Assembly (NCBI GenBank): GCA_032249695.1
Contig: JAVVHE010000006.1
Location: forward strand, 62,001 to 126,000
Source of the DNA: JAVVHE01 sp032249695
GTDB lineage: Bacteria > Pseudomonadota > Alphaproteobacteria > Sphingomonadales > Sphingomonadaceae
Direction: 5' to 3'
Length of the DNA: 64,000 nt
The translations under genes were made by a program, and so were the position numbers. This document shows positions 41,733 through 50,208 of this stretch, in pieces. Below the pieces are notes generated by a model. It had not been told where the DNA came from. It did no database searches and saw only the letters and a program-made list of their open reading frames with translations. How positions within the stretch are numbered: position 1 is the first letter of the stretch; each line of letters begins with the position of its first letter.

Positions 41733-42226
41733 GGCGGTCAGCTCTTGGGTTGGATGTTGCCTGTCATCTGATTTAGGTCCCGCATCAGAGCTTAACAGCG
41801 GCAGATTGCACGCCTTTGTAAATGACAAGTCGGTCGCGGTGTTTAGGAGCTGGCTGCCTCGGCGTAAGCTCTTTTGAAAGCACAATCCGCGATCGAGTCC
41901 GGAATGACGGGTGTTTTTACGCCCTACGTTGCAGGTGAGCATGAGGGGCACCGGAAGTCAGCCGGGTCGACGACTGTAAACCACCGCGGGTCTGATCTTT
42001 ACCCACTGCGTCCGCGCAGATGGCGCACGCACCGTGCAGCATCGCCGTTGGCGACCACGGCTCCGCCCGCGGCGGCACGCACGTACGGAGGCGAAACGCG
42101 TCCATCCCCCAGCGTCCGCCCCGCAATTCTACATTTTGACCCCCGCCGTGCGCCGCAGCCGTCCGGCCGAACTTTCGCGCTGGAAGCAAGCTGGACGCCA
42201 ACCCCAAAAACCGACAGGCTACATAC
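41733..42226. other. 494-bp gap between tdh and the cytochrome gene
   Basis: This stretch is less GC-rich than the surrounding genes and holds no convincing reading frame. An exact 8-bp inverted repeat (AGAGCTTA at 41787, TAAGCTCT at 41865) ends in TTTT and could be a weak terminator for kbl-tdh with a long loop. The promoter of the cytochrome gene should lie at its right end; no clear boxes were found. Confidence 0.5.
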
Positions 42227-43090
42227 GTGGGACAGGCAGATTATCGTTCAGCGGGCGCGTGGCGGACGGCCCACCGGCATCCGCTGGTGCGGCGTGTGAA
42301 CCACTGGCTGAACGTGGTGCTGGTCGTGATGCTGATCGGCACCGGCCTCAATATCTTCGGCGCGCATCCGGCGCTCTACCTGGGCCAATACGGATCGGAG
42401 TTCGACCAGCCGGTCCTCTCGATTTACGCAGTGAACGGCCGGGGTGTTACGACCATCGGCAGCCATCACTATGACACCACGGGCCTGCTCGGCTTCTCGA
42501 ACGGCCATTCGGCGGCGTTCCCGTCGTGGGCGACAATCCCCAGCTATCGCGACCTCGCGACCGCGCGGAACTGGCATTTTGCGCTGGCGTGGCTGCTGAT
42601 CATCAACGGCTTGGTGTTCTGGGTGGAAAGCCTGCGACGGCGCCACATCCAGCGCGACCTGCTGCCGACGCGTTCCGAACTGAGCCCGCGCCATGTGCTG
42701 CGCGACATCGCCGACCACGCTCGGCTGCGCTTTCCCGAGGGCGAGGATTCGAACCGCTACCACATCCTCCAGAAAACCGCGTATTTGAGCGTGGTCGCGA
42801 TCCTCATCCCGATGATGATCGTCACGGGCCTCAGCATGTCGCCCGGCGCGAGCGCGGTGGCGCCTTGGATCGTCGATCTGCTCGGCGGGCGGCAGTCGGC
42901 GCGGACGCTGCACTTCATCACGATGTGGGCGCTCATCGGCTTCATCATCGCGCACCTCGCCGCAGTGGCGCTGGCCGGGGTGGGCAACCAGCTGCGATCG
43001 ATGATCACCGGCCGTTGGCGCTTCCGCGCCGATGGCGCCTGGGCGGGCGGCGCGCCGGCACCAACCACGCTGGCAGAAGACGTGCGGTGA
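42227..43090 (+). CDS. cytochrome b561-type membrane subunit
   Basis: 287 residues from GTG 42227. Four hydrophobic segments with likely haem-binding histidines: HPLVRRVNHWLNVVLVVMLIG, NWHFALAWLLIINGLVFWVE, LSVVAILIPMMIVTGLSM, and RTLHFITMWALIGFIIAHLAAV. This matches the cytochrome b/b561 domain group that delivers or receives electrons for periplasmic oxidoreductases. Its stop overlaps the start of the molybdopterin protein, so they very likely form one complex. Confidence 0.82.
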   Translation: MGQADYRSAGAWRTAHRHPLVRRVNHWLNVVLVVMLIGTGLNIFGAHPALYLGQYGSEFDQPVLSIYAVNGRGVTTIGSHHYDTTGLLGFSNGHSAAFPSWATIPSYRDLATARNWHFALAWLLIINGLVFWVESLRRRHIQRDLLPTRSELSPRHVLRDIADHARLRFPEGEDSNRYHILQKTAYLSVVAILIPMMIVTGLSMSPGASAVAPWIVDLLGGRQSARTLHFITMWALIGFIIAHLAAVALAGVGNQLRSMITGRWRFRADGAWAGGAPAPTTLAEDVR

Positions 43091-43878
43091 GAGGCCTAAT
43101 CCTCACGCGGCGGCGCCTGGTCGTTGGCGGGGCGAGCATGGCTGCGCTGACGCTCGCTGGATGCGACAAGGTGATCGACAAGAACAAGGATATGCTGCGC
43201 TCAGTCGGCGAGTCGGCGACCTATCGCTGGCAGCGCTTGATCCAAGGCCGCGACGCGCTGGCGCGCGAGTTTAGCGCCGCCGACATCTCGCCGCGCTTCA
43301 AGTCGAACGGATCGCACACGGTCGCCAGCGACGAATATGCCCGGCATGTCGAGGAAGGCTTCGTCAACTGGCGCATCGCGGTCGACGGTCTGGTGCGGCG
43401 GCCTGTGTCGCTGAGCCTTGCCGACCTGCGCGCCATGCCGCAGCGCACCCAGATCACGCGGCACGACTGCGTCGAGGGGTGGAGCGCGATTGCGCAGTGG
43501 ACCGGCCCGCAGCTTGGCCGCGTGCTGCAAATGGCGGGCGGCGCGCTGCCCACCGCGCGCTATGTGGTGTTCCACTGCGCTGACAATCTGGGGGGCGAAC
43601 CCGGCAAGGGCGGGGCGCAGTCGCCCGGCCAATATTATGAGAGTATCGACCTGATCGACGCGTTCCACCCGCAAACGATCTTGGCGCACAGCATGAACGG
43701 CCAGCCGCTGGGCCCGCCGCACGGCGCGCCCGTGAGGATGCGGATCGAGCGCCAGCTGGGCTATAAGCAGGCGAAATATCTGGAGCGGATCGAGCTGGTC
43801 GACAGCTTCGGCAGGTACGGCATGGGCCGCGGCGGCTATTGGGAAGACCGGGGCTATGAGTGGTACGCGGGCATTTGA
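43087..43878 (+). CDS. sulfite-oxidase-fold molybdopterin oxidoreductase
   Basis: 263 residues from GTG 43087 (GTGA overlap). The N-terminus carries paired arginines followed by a hydrophobic stretch (TRRRLVVGGASMAALTLAGC), suggesting Tat export and possible lipid attachment at the Cys. The molybdenum-ligand cysteine is in TRHDCVEGWSAIAQWTGP, the hallmark of the SUOX/YedY fold; later parts include GGAQSPGQYYESIDL and GPPHGAPVRMRIERQLGYKQAKY. Together with the upstream cytochrome it probably forms a membrane-tethered periplasmic enzyme. Substrate not predictable. Confidence 0.83.
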   Translation: MRGLILTRRRLVVGGASMAALTLAGCDKVIDKNKDMLRSVGESATYRWQRLIQGRDALAREFSAADISPRFKSNGSHTVASDEYARHVEEGFVNWRIAVDGLVRRPVSLSLADLRAMPQRTQITRHDCVEGWSAIAQWTGPQLGRVLQMAGGALPTARYVVFHCADNLGGEPGKGGAQSPGQYYESIDLIDAFHPQTILAHSMNGQPLGPPHGAPVRMRIERQLGYKQAKYLERIELVDSFGRYGMGRGGYWEDRGYEWYAGI

Positions 43879-43974
43879 CGGGTAGGAGCGGCGTGATGTG
43901 AGCCCGAGGAAGCGTCGAGCCCGCCGCCTTGCGCCCAAGCTGGCGCGTCGGAATGGGTTCCGCTATCCGGCCGT

Positions 43975-44904
43975 ATGACGCTCCGCCACCTCACCCGGCT
44001 GTCGTTCCTCGATAAAGACGCGGCGCACGCGATCGTCGCGCACGCCCACGCCCGCAAGGCCGGGCGTGGTGGTCGGCCGCGCGGCGCGCCCGACGACGAC
44101 GCTCCGCTCGAGGGCCATGTGCTCGGCTGCATCTTCGAGAAACCCTCCACCCGCACAAGAGTCAGCTTCGATCTGGCAATGCGCCAACTCGGCGGGTCGG
44201 CGCTGACGCTGTCGGCGGGAGACCTCCAGCTGGGCCGCGGCGAGACGGTCGAGGATACCGCGCGCGTGCTGTCGCGCTATGTCGACGGCGTGATGATCCG
44301 CGCGCTGCATCACGAGACGATCGAAGCCTTCGCCGCCGTCGCGAGCGTTCCCGTCATCAACGGACTGTCCGACGAGGCGCATCCCGTCCAGGCGCTCGCC
44401 GACGTGATGACGGTGGAGGAGCGGCTGGGCCGCCCGGTCGCGGGCACCGTCTGGGCGTGGCTGGGCGACGGCAACAACGTCGCCGAAAGCCTGATTGCAG
44501 CTGCGCGCATCTTCGGGTTCGAGCTGCGGCTGGCCTGCCCGCCGCAGCACCGGCCGTCGAGCCTCATCTCCGAAGCGTTCGGCCATCGCGTGTTCGCGGC
44601 CGAAAGCCCCGAGGAGGCGGCCGAGGGCGCTGACGTGGTGGTGACCGACGTCTGGTTCTCGATGGGCGATGAGCGCACGCGGTCGAAGCTCGCCGCGATG
44701 CAGCGCTATCAGGTGACGCCCGCGCTGATGGAGCGCGCCGCGCCGCACGCGCTGTTCCTGCACTGCCTGCCCGCGCACCGCGGCGAGGAGGTGTTGCCCG
44801 AGGTGATCGACGGCCCCATGTCCGCGGTGTGGGACGAGGCGGAAAACCGCCTCCATGTGCAAAAGGCCATCCTTCTGTGGACGTTCAATCGATTGGCGCC
44901 CTGA
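43975..44904 (+). CDS. argF: ornithine carbamoyltransferase
   Basis: 309 residues. Joins ornithine and carbamoyl phosphate to citrulline. The carbamoyl-phosphate motif is FEKPSTRTRVSFD, with ALHHETIEAFA, NGLSDEAHPVQALADVMT, WLGDGNNVAESLI and the ornithine-site HCLPAHRGEEV. It is followed by hslO, whose start overlaps its end by 28 bases. argD, its common upstream partner in relatives, is 22.5 kb away in the opposite orientation. Confidence 0.94.
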   Translation: MTLRHLTRLSFLDKDAAHAIVAHAHARKAGRGGRPRGAPDDDAPLEGHVLGCIFEKPSTRTRVSFDLAMRQLGGSALTLSAGDLQLGRGETVEDTARVLSRYVDGVMIRALHHETIEAFAAVASVPVINGLSDEAHPVQALADVMTVEERLGRPVAGTVWAWLGDGNNVAESLIAAARIFGFELRLACPPQHRPSSLISEAFGHRVFAAESPEEAAEGADVVVTDVWFSMGDERTRSKLAAMQRYQVTPALMERAAPHALFLHCLPAHRGEEVLPEVIDGPMSAVWDEAENRLHVQKAILLWTFNRLAP

Positions 44905-45797
44905 ACGGCGCCGGGCTGCGTGCCGCGCGGCCGGATACGCAAGACGATCAGCTGCTGCCGTTCGCGGTGCCATCACGCGACGTGCGCGGGCGGCTGGTGC
45001 GCCTTGGCCCCGCGATGCGCGAGATCATGCACGCGCACGCCTATCCGCCGCCGGTCGCGCGGCTGCTTGGCGAGGCGCTGACGTTGACTGCGCTCATCGG
45101 ATCGCTGCTGCGCGAGGAGGGGCGGGTGACCGTCCAGGCGCAATCGAAGGGCGGGCCGGTCGACCTGCTGGTGTGCGACTGGGATGCGGGCGCGCTGCGC
45201 GGCTATCTGCGCCACGATCCCGAAAAACTCAGCCGCTATGGCAAGAACCCCAGCGTCCGCGCGCTGATGGGGCAAGGCTATCTTGCGATCACGCTCGAAC
45301 AGACCGCGAGCGTCGAGCGCTATCAGGGCATCGTGTCGCTGGAGGGCGGAAGCCTGGCCGCGATGGCCGAGAGCTATTTCCAGCAGTCCGAACAGCTGCC
45401 CACGCGCATCCTGACGAGCGTCAGCGAGGGGGGTGCGGGTGGCCTGCTGGTGCAGCATCTGGCGCGCGCCGAGCTGGGCGGAGAGCGGCTGCACGTGACG
45501 CGCGAGGAGAATCCCGACTGGAGCCATGTGCGCCTGCTCGCCGAGACGGTGCGGCGCGACGAGCTGCTGGACCCGGCGCTGCCGCTCCCCGAGCTGCTGT
45601 GGCGGCTGCTGAACGAGGACGAGGTGCGCGTGGGCGAGGTCGTCACCGTGCGCCATGGCTGCCGCTGCTCGGAGGAACATATTCTGGGCGTACTGAAGCA
45701 GTTCACCGAGGAGGACCTGGCCGACATGCGCGACGAGACCGGTGCGATCACCGTCGACTGCGCGTTTTGCGCGAAGAAATACGTGGTGCGGGTATGA
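44877..45797 (+). CDS. hslO: redox-regulated chaperone Hsp33
   Basis: 306 residues from GTG 44877, chosen to match Hsp33 length. An N-terminal Hsp33 fold (LLPFAVPSRDVRGRLVRLG, AYPPPVARLLGEALTL, LTVQAQSKGGPVDLLVCDW-like strands) is followed by the C-terminal zinc redox switch with Cys-X-Cys (GCRCSEEH) and Cys-X-X-Cys (CAFC). Oxidation releases zinc and activates it as a holdase. Confidence 0.92.
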   Translation: MDVQSIGALNGAGLRAARPDTQDDQLLPFAVPSRDVRGRLVRLGPAMREIMHAHAYPPPVARLLGEALTLTALIGSLLREEGRVTVQAQSKGGPVDLLVCDWDAGALRGYLRHDPEKLSRYGKNPSVRALMGQGYLAITLEQTASVERYQGIVSLEGGSLAAMAESYFQQSEQLPTRILTSVSEGGAGGLLVQHLARAELGGERLHVTREENPDWSHVRLLAETVRRDELLDPALPLPELLWRLLNEDEVRVGEVVTVRHGCRCSEEHILGVLKQFTEEDLADMRDETGAITVDCAFCAKKYVVRV

Positions 45798-46177
45798 GGG
45801 TGCTGGTTGTAGCCGCGCTGCTGATCGCCGCGCCGGCGGCAGCGCAGCATGCCGGGCACCATGTCGGCGCGGAGATGGCGACGCGACCCGACCAGCGCGT
45901 CACACCCGACGCCGACGCCGCGCATCGCGAGCTCGACCGGATCAACGCCAGGATGCACGCGGCGATGGACGTGAAGCCGACGGGCAATCTGGATGCCGAT
46001 TTCGTGCGGTCGATGCTGCCGCATCACCAGGGCGCGATTGACGCGGCCGAGCTAATGCTGCGCCAGTCGAACGACCCGCGCATCCGGACGCTCGCGCGTG
46101 GGATCATCGTCGCGCAGAAGCGCGAACAGATGTTCATGCGCGCGTGGCTGAAGGAGCACGGCTTTGCCGAGCGCTGA
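45794..46177 (+). CDS. secreted DUF305-family protein
   Basis: 127 residues; ATGA overlap with hslO. A signal peptide ends at APAAAAQ, then His-rich HAGHHVG. The DUF305 core follows: DADFVRSMLPHHQGAIDAAEL, QSNDPRIRTLARGIIVAQKREQMFMRAWL. DUF305 proteins are ferritin-like helical bundles often linked to metals such as copper, but their role is not fixed. The His/Met-rich positions support metal binding. Confidence 0.85.
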   Translation: MRVLVVAALLIAAPAAAQHAGHHVGAEMATRPDQRVTPDADAAHRELDRINARMHAAMDVKPTGNLDADFVRSMLPHHQGAIDAAELMLRQSNDPRIRTLARGIIVAQKREQMFMRAWLKEHGFAER

Positions 46178-46229
46178 GCGCTGCAGCCTGGGCGGAAGCG
46201 GCGCCGTGCGGCCCGCCTCCGCCGGCGGC

Positions 46230-46571
46230 TCAGCGCCAGTTGTGGCGCGCGCGGTAGATGTGCGCGCTGGCGCGGTTCTGGCGCGACTCGATCCGCGCGA
46301 ACTCGCGGCGGTTGACGCGGCCATCGGCTTCGGCGCGGGCTTCGGCCCGGTCGATGCGGCTCTGCTGCGCCTCGAGCCGGGCGGCCTCGCGGCTGTTGAT
46401 TCTGCCATTGGCGATGCCGTTCGCGATGCGGCTCTGCTGGCGGGCATCGCGCGCGGCGAACACATCCTCGCGACGGTCGGTCGCAGTCTGCGCGGATGCA
46501 GTGCCGATCACGCCGAAGCTGAACATGGCGGCGAGCGCAGTGAGTGTGGTCTTCTGAACCAAGCTGGTCAT
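46230..46571 (-). CDS. small secreted Arg/Ala-rich repeat protein
   Basis: 113 residues with a clear signal peptide (TALAAMFSFGVIGTASAQ). The mature part holds two related repeat units: RIANGIANGRINSREAARLE and DRAEARAEADGRVNRREFARIE, each a turn of the NGRIN/DGRVN type followed by an R-E-x-A-R-(L/I)-E helix. The turn plus helix resembles a simplified EF-hand-like unit. Similar small exported proteins occur in sphingomonads without known function. It is transcribed against hslO-DUF305 and is divergent from queC. Confidence 0.7.
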   Translation of the reverse strand: MTSLVQKTTLTALAAMFSFGVIGTASAQTATDRREDVFAARDARQQSRIANGIANGRINSREAARLEAQQSRIDRAEARAEADGRVNRREFARIESRQNRASAHIYRARHNWR

Positions 46572-46694
46572 TGTTGATCCTCCGTCCTGTGGGGCTGGAC
46601 ATGGAGCTATACGGACGCGGCGCGGTGCCTCCCCCGGCTGGACTGTCGATCATCTTGCGGGCTGCGCTTCCTGTCTTGCAGATGAACGGGGCTG

Positions 46695-47408
46695 ATGGTG
46701 GCTGAGGCGGCGGTCGTGCTTCTATCTGGCGGTCTCGACTCCACCACCGCGGCCGCTTGGGCGCGGGCGGAGGGGTATCGGCTGCACGCGCTGACGATCG
46801 ACTACAATCAGCGCCATCGGATCGAGCTGAAAGCGGCGGCGCGCGTTGCGGTTGCGCTGGGAGTGGAGCGGCATATGGTGCTGCCGCTCGACCTCAGCCG
46901 CTTTGGCGGTTCCGCGCTGACCAATCGCGCGATCGCAGTGCCGAAGGGCGGGGTGGGGCCGGGCATCCCCGCGACTTACGTGCCCGCGCGCAACACGGTG
47001 TTTCTGTCGCTGGCGCTGGCGTTTGCCGAGGCGAGCGGCGCGCGCGATCTAGTGATCGGCGTTAATGCAATCGACTACAGCGGCTATCCCGACTGCCGCC
47101 CCGAGTTCATCGCCGCATTCCAGACTCTGGCCAACCTCGCCACTAAGTTGGGCGTGGAAGGCGCGCGCTTCCGCATCCACGCTCCGCTTGCCGAACTGTC
47201 TAAGGCCGACATCGTGCGGTTGGGGGTAGAGCTGGGCGCCCCGCTGGCCGAGACGTGGAGCTGCTACGACCCAGACCCAGTGGGCGGCCGCCCCTGCGGC
47301 CTGTGCGACAGTTGCCGCCTGCGCGCGGCCGGCTTTGCCGAAGCTGATGTGGTCGATCCGGCGCAGCAAGTGCCTCCCCTAGCCAAGCTCGGGAAGGAGC
47401 CCGCGTGA
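46695..47408 (+). CDS. queC: 7-cyano-7-deazaguanine synthase
   Basis: 237 residues. Converts 7-carboxy-7-deazaguanine to preQ0 with ATP and ammonia. The PP-loop is LLSGGLDSTTAAAWA, with TYVPARNTVFLSLALAFAEA, GVNAIDYSGYPDCRPEF, and the zinc-binding C-terminal cysteines in SCYDPDPVGGRPCGLCDSC. It overlaps queE (GTGA). Confidence 0.94.
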   Translation: MVAEAAVVLLSGGLDSTTAAAWARAEGYRLHALTIDYNQRHRIELKAAARVAVALGVERHMVLPLDLSRFGGSALTNRAIAVPKGGVGPGIPATYVPARNTVFLSLALAFAEASGARDLVIGVNAIDYSGYPDCRPEFIAAFQTLANLATKLGVEGARFRIHAPLAELSKADIVRLGVELGAPLAETWSCYDPDPVGGRPCGLCDSCRLRAAGFAEADVVDPAQQVPPLAKLGKEPA

Positions 47409-48034
47409 CCTACGCGGTCAAGGAGATTTACGTCACGCTCCAGGGCGAGGGGGCGCAGACGGGCGCACGAGCGGTGTTCCTGCGCTTTGCCGGATGCAAC
47501 CTGTGGTCGGGGCGCGAGGTGGACCGTGCAACCGCGGAGTGTCGCTTTTGTGACACCGATTTCGTTGGCACCGGCGGTCCCGGTGGCGGCCGCTTCGCCG
47601 ACGCGGCCAGCCTCGCCGTCGCGGTTGAGGCGGCGTGGGGAGAGCGGACCGACCATCGGCTCACCGTCATCACCGGCGGCGAGCCAACGCTGCAACTGGA
47701 CCCGTTGCTGGTCGCCGCACTACGCGCTCGCGGATTCCGCGTCGCGGTCGAGACCAATGGCACGCTGCCTTGCCCCGCAGTCGACTGGCTATGCGTCAGC
47801 CCGAAAGCCGGCACTGAGATCGTTCAACGCCGAGGCGACGAACTGAAACTGATCTATCCTCAGCCCGGTCTGATGCCCGCATCGATCGAACACTGGGCGT
47901 TCACCCACCGCTTCCTGCAACCGATGGACGGACCCGCTGCCGCGGAAAATACGGCCGCCGCCGCAGCCTATTGTCTTGCGAATCCGCGCTGGCGTCTGGG
48001 TCTGCAGACGCACAAGCTGGTGGGCCTGCCCTAG
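47405..48034 (+). CDS. queE: 7-carboxy-7-deazaguanine synthase (radical SAM)
   Basis: 209 residues from GTG 47405. Ring-contracting radical SAM enzyme. EIYVTLQGEGAQTG is the family opening. The cluster-binding cysteines appear in FAGCNLWSG and CRFCDTDF, spaced more widely than the standard CxxxCxxC, as is usual for QueE. TGGEPTLQ follows. The TAG stop overlaps, as CTAG, the stop of the opposing MgtC-like gene. Confidence 0.92.
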   Translation: MTYAVKEIYVTLQGEGAQTGARAVFLRFAGCNLWSGREVDRATAECRFCDTDFVGTGGPGGGRFADAASLAVAVEAAWGERTDHRLTVITGGEPTLQLDPLLVAALRARGFRVAVETNGTLPCPAVDWLCVSPKAGTEIVQRRGDELKLIYPQPGLMPASIEHWAFTHRFLQPMDGPAAAENTAAAAAYCLANPRWRLGLQTHKLVGLP

Positions 48035-48726
48035 CCTGCCGCGCTTGCCGACCAGGTGGCGGCGATGATCCGCCGGTCCGCCTTCAGCCGCTCGGTCAGC
48101 CGGTCCAGCTCGGCTGGATCGGCGGTGGTTGGAGCGAGCTGGGCTGCGAGTTCGACCGTCTCCTCGCCCTCGGACACGACCTCGACCTCGCGCACCGGAT
48201 AGCCCGCACGCTCAAGCTCCTCGTCCAGCAAGTCGCGCGCATCCGCCGAGAATGCGGGGCGGGTGACCACGAACACGCGGTACAGCGCCTCCGTCTCGCG
48301 GCTGAAGGGCCGCCGGTTCACCCAGTCGACGAGCGGGCGCAGCAGCGTGTTCCCCGCGAGCACGAAGGCCGCGAGCAGTGCCGCGATGCCAAGCTCGCCC
48401 GCACCGCAGAAGCACCCGACCGCCGCGCTCGCCCACAGCGTCGCCGCGGTGTTGAGGCCGCGCACCTGTGCGCCTTCCTTCATGATGACGCCCGCGCCGA
48501 GAAAGCCGATACCGGACACCACATAGCTTGCGATCCGAGCCGCGCCGTCGGCTCCGCTGATCCGCACCCCAAGGTCAACGAACGCCGCCGCCCCGAGCGC
48601 GACGAGCACATTGGTGCGCAGTCCCGCAGTGCGCTGGCGAAGTTGGCGTTCAAGCCCGATTGCGGCGCCAAGCGCGAAGGCGAGCGCAAACGCCGCGGCC
48701 GAACGGAGCAGCGGGTCGCCGATCAC
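48031..48726 (-). CDS. MgtC/SapB-family membrane protein
   Basis: 231 residues from GTG 48726, overlapping the queF stop (GTGA). The N-terminal MgtC domain has FALAFALGAAIGLERQLRQRTAGLRTNVLVALGAAAFVDLG, split here by motif: AIGLERQ and GLRTNVL, then YVVSGIGFLGAGVIMKEG and GLNTAATLWASAAVG. The C-terminal part (about 150-231) is a soluble ACT-like tail. MgtC proteins modulate Mg2+ or phosphate homeostasis. Position behind queF is probably incidental. Confidence 0.85.
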   Translation of the reverse strand: MIGDPLLRSAAAFALAFALGAAIGLERQLRQRTAGLRTNVLVALGAAAFVDLGVRISGADGAARIASYVVSGIGFLGAGVIMKEGAQVRGLNTAATLWASAAVGCFCGAGELGIAALLAAFVLAGNTLLRPLVDWVNRRPFSRETEALYRVFVVTRPAFSADARDLLDEELERAGYPVREVEVVSEGEETVELAAQLAPTTADPAELDRLTERLKADRRIIAATWSASAAG

Positions 48727-49169
48727 CCTCGTCCCCGGTAACCCGGCACGTCCTGCGGCGGCACCCACAGCCCGGCCGGCGGCTCGCCCGATTGCCAGAA
48801 CACGTCGATCGGGATGCCGCCGCGCGGGTACCAGTAGCCGCCGATCCTCAGCCACAGGGGCAGCATTTCCGCGACCAGACGCTGGGCGATGCCGACCGTG
48901 CAGTCCTCGTGAAACGCGTGGTGGTCGCGGAACGAGCCCAGGAACAGCTTGAACGACTTCGATTCGACGATCGTCCCCGCGGGTGCGTAGTCGAGCACCA
49001 GATGCGCAAAATCGGGCTGACCCGTCACAGGGCACAGCGAGGTGAACTCGGGAGCGGTCAGACGCACGAGATAGGGCGGCCCCGGCCGCGGGTTTGGGAC
49101 GTAGTCGAGCGTCGCCTCCTCGGGCGACCGCGGCTGCGCGACGGCGCGGCCGAGCTTCAGATCGGTCAT
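48723..49169 (-). CDS. queF: NADPH-dependent preQ0 reductase
   Basis: 148 residues, the short (YkvM) type. Reduces preQ0 nitrile to preQ1. The catalytic Cys lies in FTSLCPVTGQPDFAH, the substrate motif is VESKSFKLFLGSFRDHHAFHE, and the region RIGGYWYPRGGIPIDVFWQ is typical. With queC and queE on the other strand, most of the preQ1 pathway is here; queD was not found in the window. Confidence 0.94.
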   Translation of the reverse strand: MTDLKLGRAVAQPRSPEEATLDYVPNPRPGPPYLVRLTAPEFTSLCPVTGQPDFAHLVLDYAPAGTIVESKSFKLFLGSFRDHHAFHEDCTVGIAQRLVAEMLPLWLRIGGYWYPRGGIPIDVFWQSGEPPAGLWVPPQDVPGYRGRG

Positions 49170-49368
49170 AGGCGGCGGTTAGGGCCCGCCGGCGGCTGCC
49201 GCAATGCAGTGCGTCGGCTGCCGAGTGAGACTGATCGCTGAAGCTTCGCGTCGCCCGCGACCATCCGGGGGTGCGATCGATCGGCGGTCGAGCCCGCAAC
49301 CGCCCTTGCCGCCGCGCTCGGCAGCCTCGTAAGAGACAGACCGAACCGGCACGAAGGCGCATAACCGC

Positions 49369-50208
49369 ATGGACCTCCTCGTCACGACCGATTGGCTCGC
49401 CGCCGAGCTTGGCAAGCCGGACCTGCGCGTCGTCGATGCGACGCTGGTGCTGCCCGAGCACAACCGCGATGCGAAGGCCGAATTCGAGGCCGCGCACATT
49501 CCGGGCGCGGTGTTCCTCGATCTCGATGAAGTCGCCGACACCTCCAGCCCGTACCCGACGATGCTGCCCAGCCCGGAAAAGTTCGCCAGCCGGATGCAGG
49601 CGTTGGGCATCGGCGACGGCAGCCGCGTCGTCGTCTATGATGACAGCCCGTTCCGCTCGGCGTGCCGCGCGTGGTGGATGCTGAACGTGTTTGGCGCGCA
49701 CGAGGTCGCGGTGCTGGACGGCGGCTTCGCCAAGTGGCGTGCCGAGAATCGGAAGCTCGAAAGCGGCAAGCCGATCATCCGGCACCGGCATTTCACGGTG
49801 TTCGAGGACATGGCGGGAGTGAAGTCGCTTGCCGATGTGCTGACGCACCTTCGCCTCGGCGACGCGCAGCTGGTCGACGCGCGCTCGCCCGGCCGCTTCG
49901 CCGGCAGTGAGCCCGAGCCGCGGCAGGGCGTTCGCTCGGGCCACATGCCCGGCGCGAGGAACGTTCACTATTCGCGGCTGCTGAACGCCGATGGCACCTT
50001 CAAGGGCGTGGACGAGCTGAAGGCGGTGTTCGCCGAGGCTGGCGTCAGCCTGGACAAGCCGATCGTCACCACCTGCGGATCGGGCATCACGGCTGCGACC
50101 GTGCTGTTTGCACTCGCGCTCGCAGGCCACCCCGAGGCGACGCTCTACGATGGTAGCTGGGCGGAATATGGCGCGCAGGGCTCGACGCCGGTCGTGACCG
50201 GGGCGTGA
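49369..50208 (+). CDS. sseA: 3-mercaptopyruvate sulfurtransferase (two rhodanese domains)
   Basis: 279 residues. Two rhodanese domains: LRVVDATLVLPEHNRDA...HIPGAVFLDLDEVAD in the first, AQLVDARSPGRFAG...GHMPGARNVHYS in the second. The active-site loop CGSGITA with its Cys fits 3-mercaptopyruvate sulfurtransferase better than thiosulfate sulfurtransferase. It overlaps metC by four bases, suggesting joint handling of cysteine-derived sulfur. Confidence 0.9.
   Translation: MDLLVTTDWLAAELGKPDLRVVDATLVLPEHNRDAKAEFEAAHIPGAVFLDLDEVADTSSPYPTMLPSPEKFASRMQALGIGDGSRVVVYDDSPFRSACRAWWMLNVFGAHEVAVLDGGFAKWRAENRKLESGKPIIRHRHFTVFEDMAGVKSLADVLTHLRLGDAQLVDARSPGRFAGSEPEPRQGVRSGHMPGARNVHYSRLLNADGTFKGVDELKAVFAEAGVSLDKPIVTTCGSGITAATVLFALALAGHPEATLYDGSWAEYGAQGSTPVVTGA

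Noticed and set aside
41874..42299. Short plus-strand frames in the tdh-cytochrome gap
   Set aside because: Low-complexity Pro/Arg/Thr-rich translation, no ribosome binding site and no family resemblance.
46572..46694. Possible preQ1 riboswitch before queC
   Set aside because: The short leader lacks a recognisable preQ1 aptamer core or A-rich tail.
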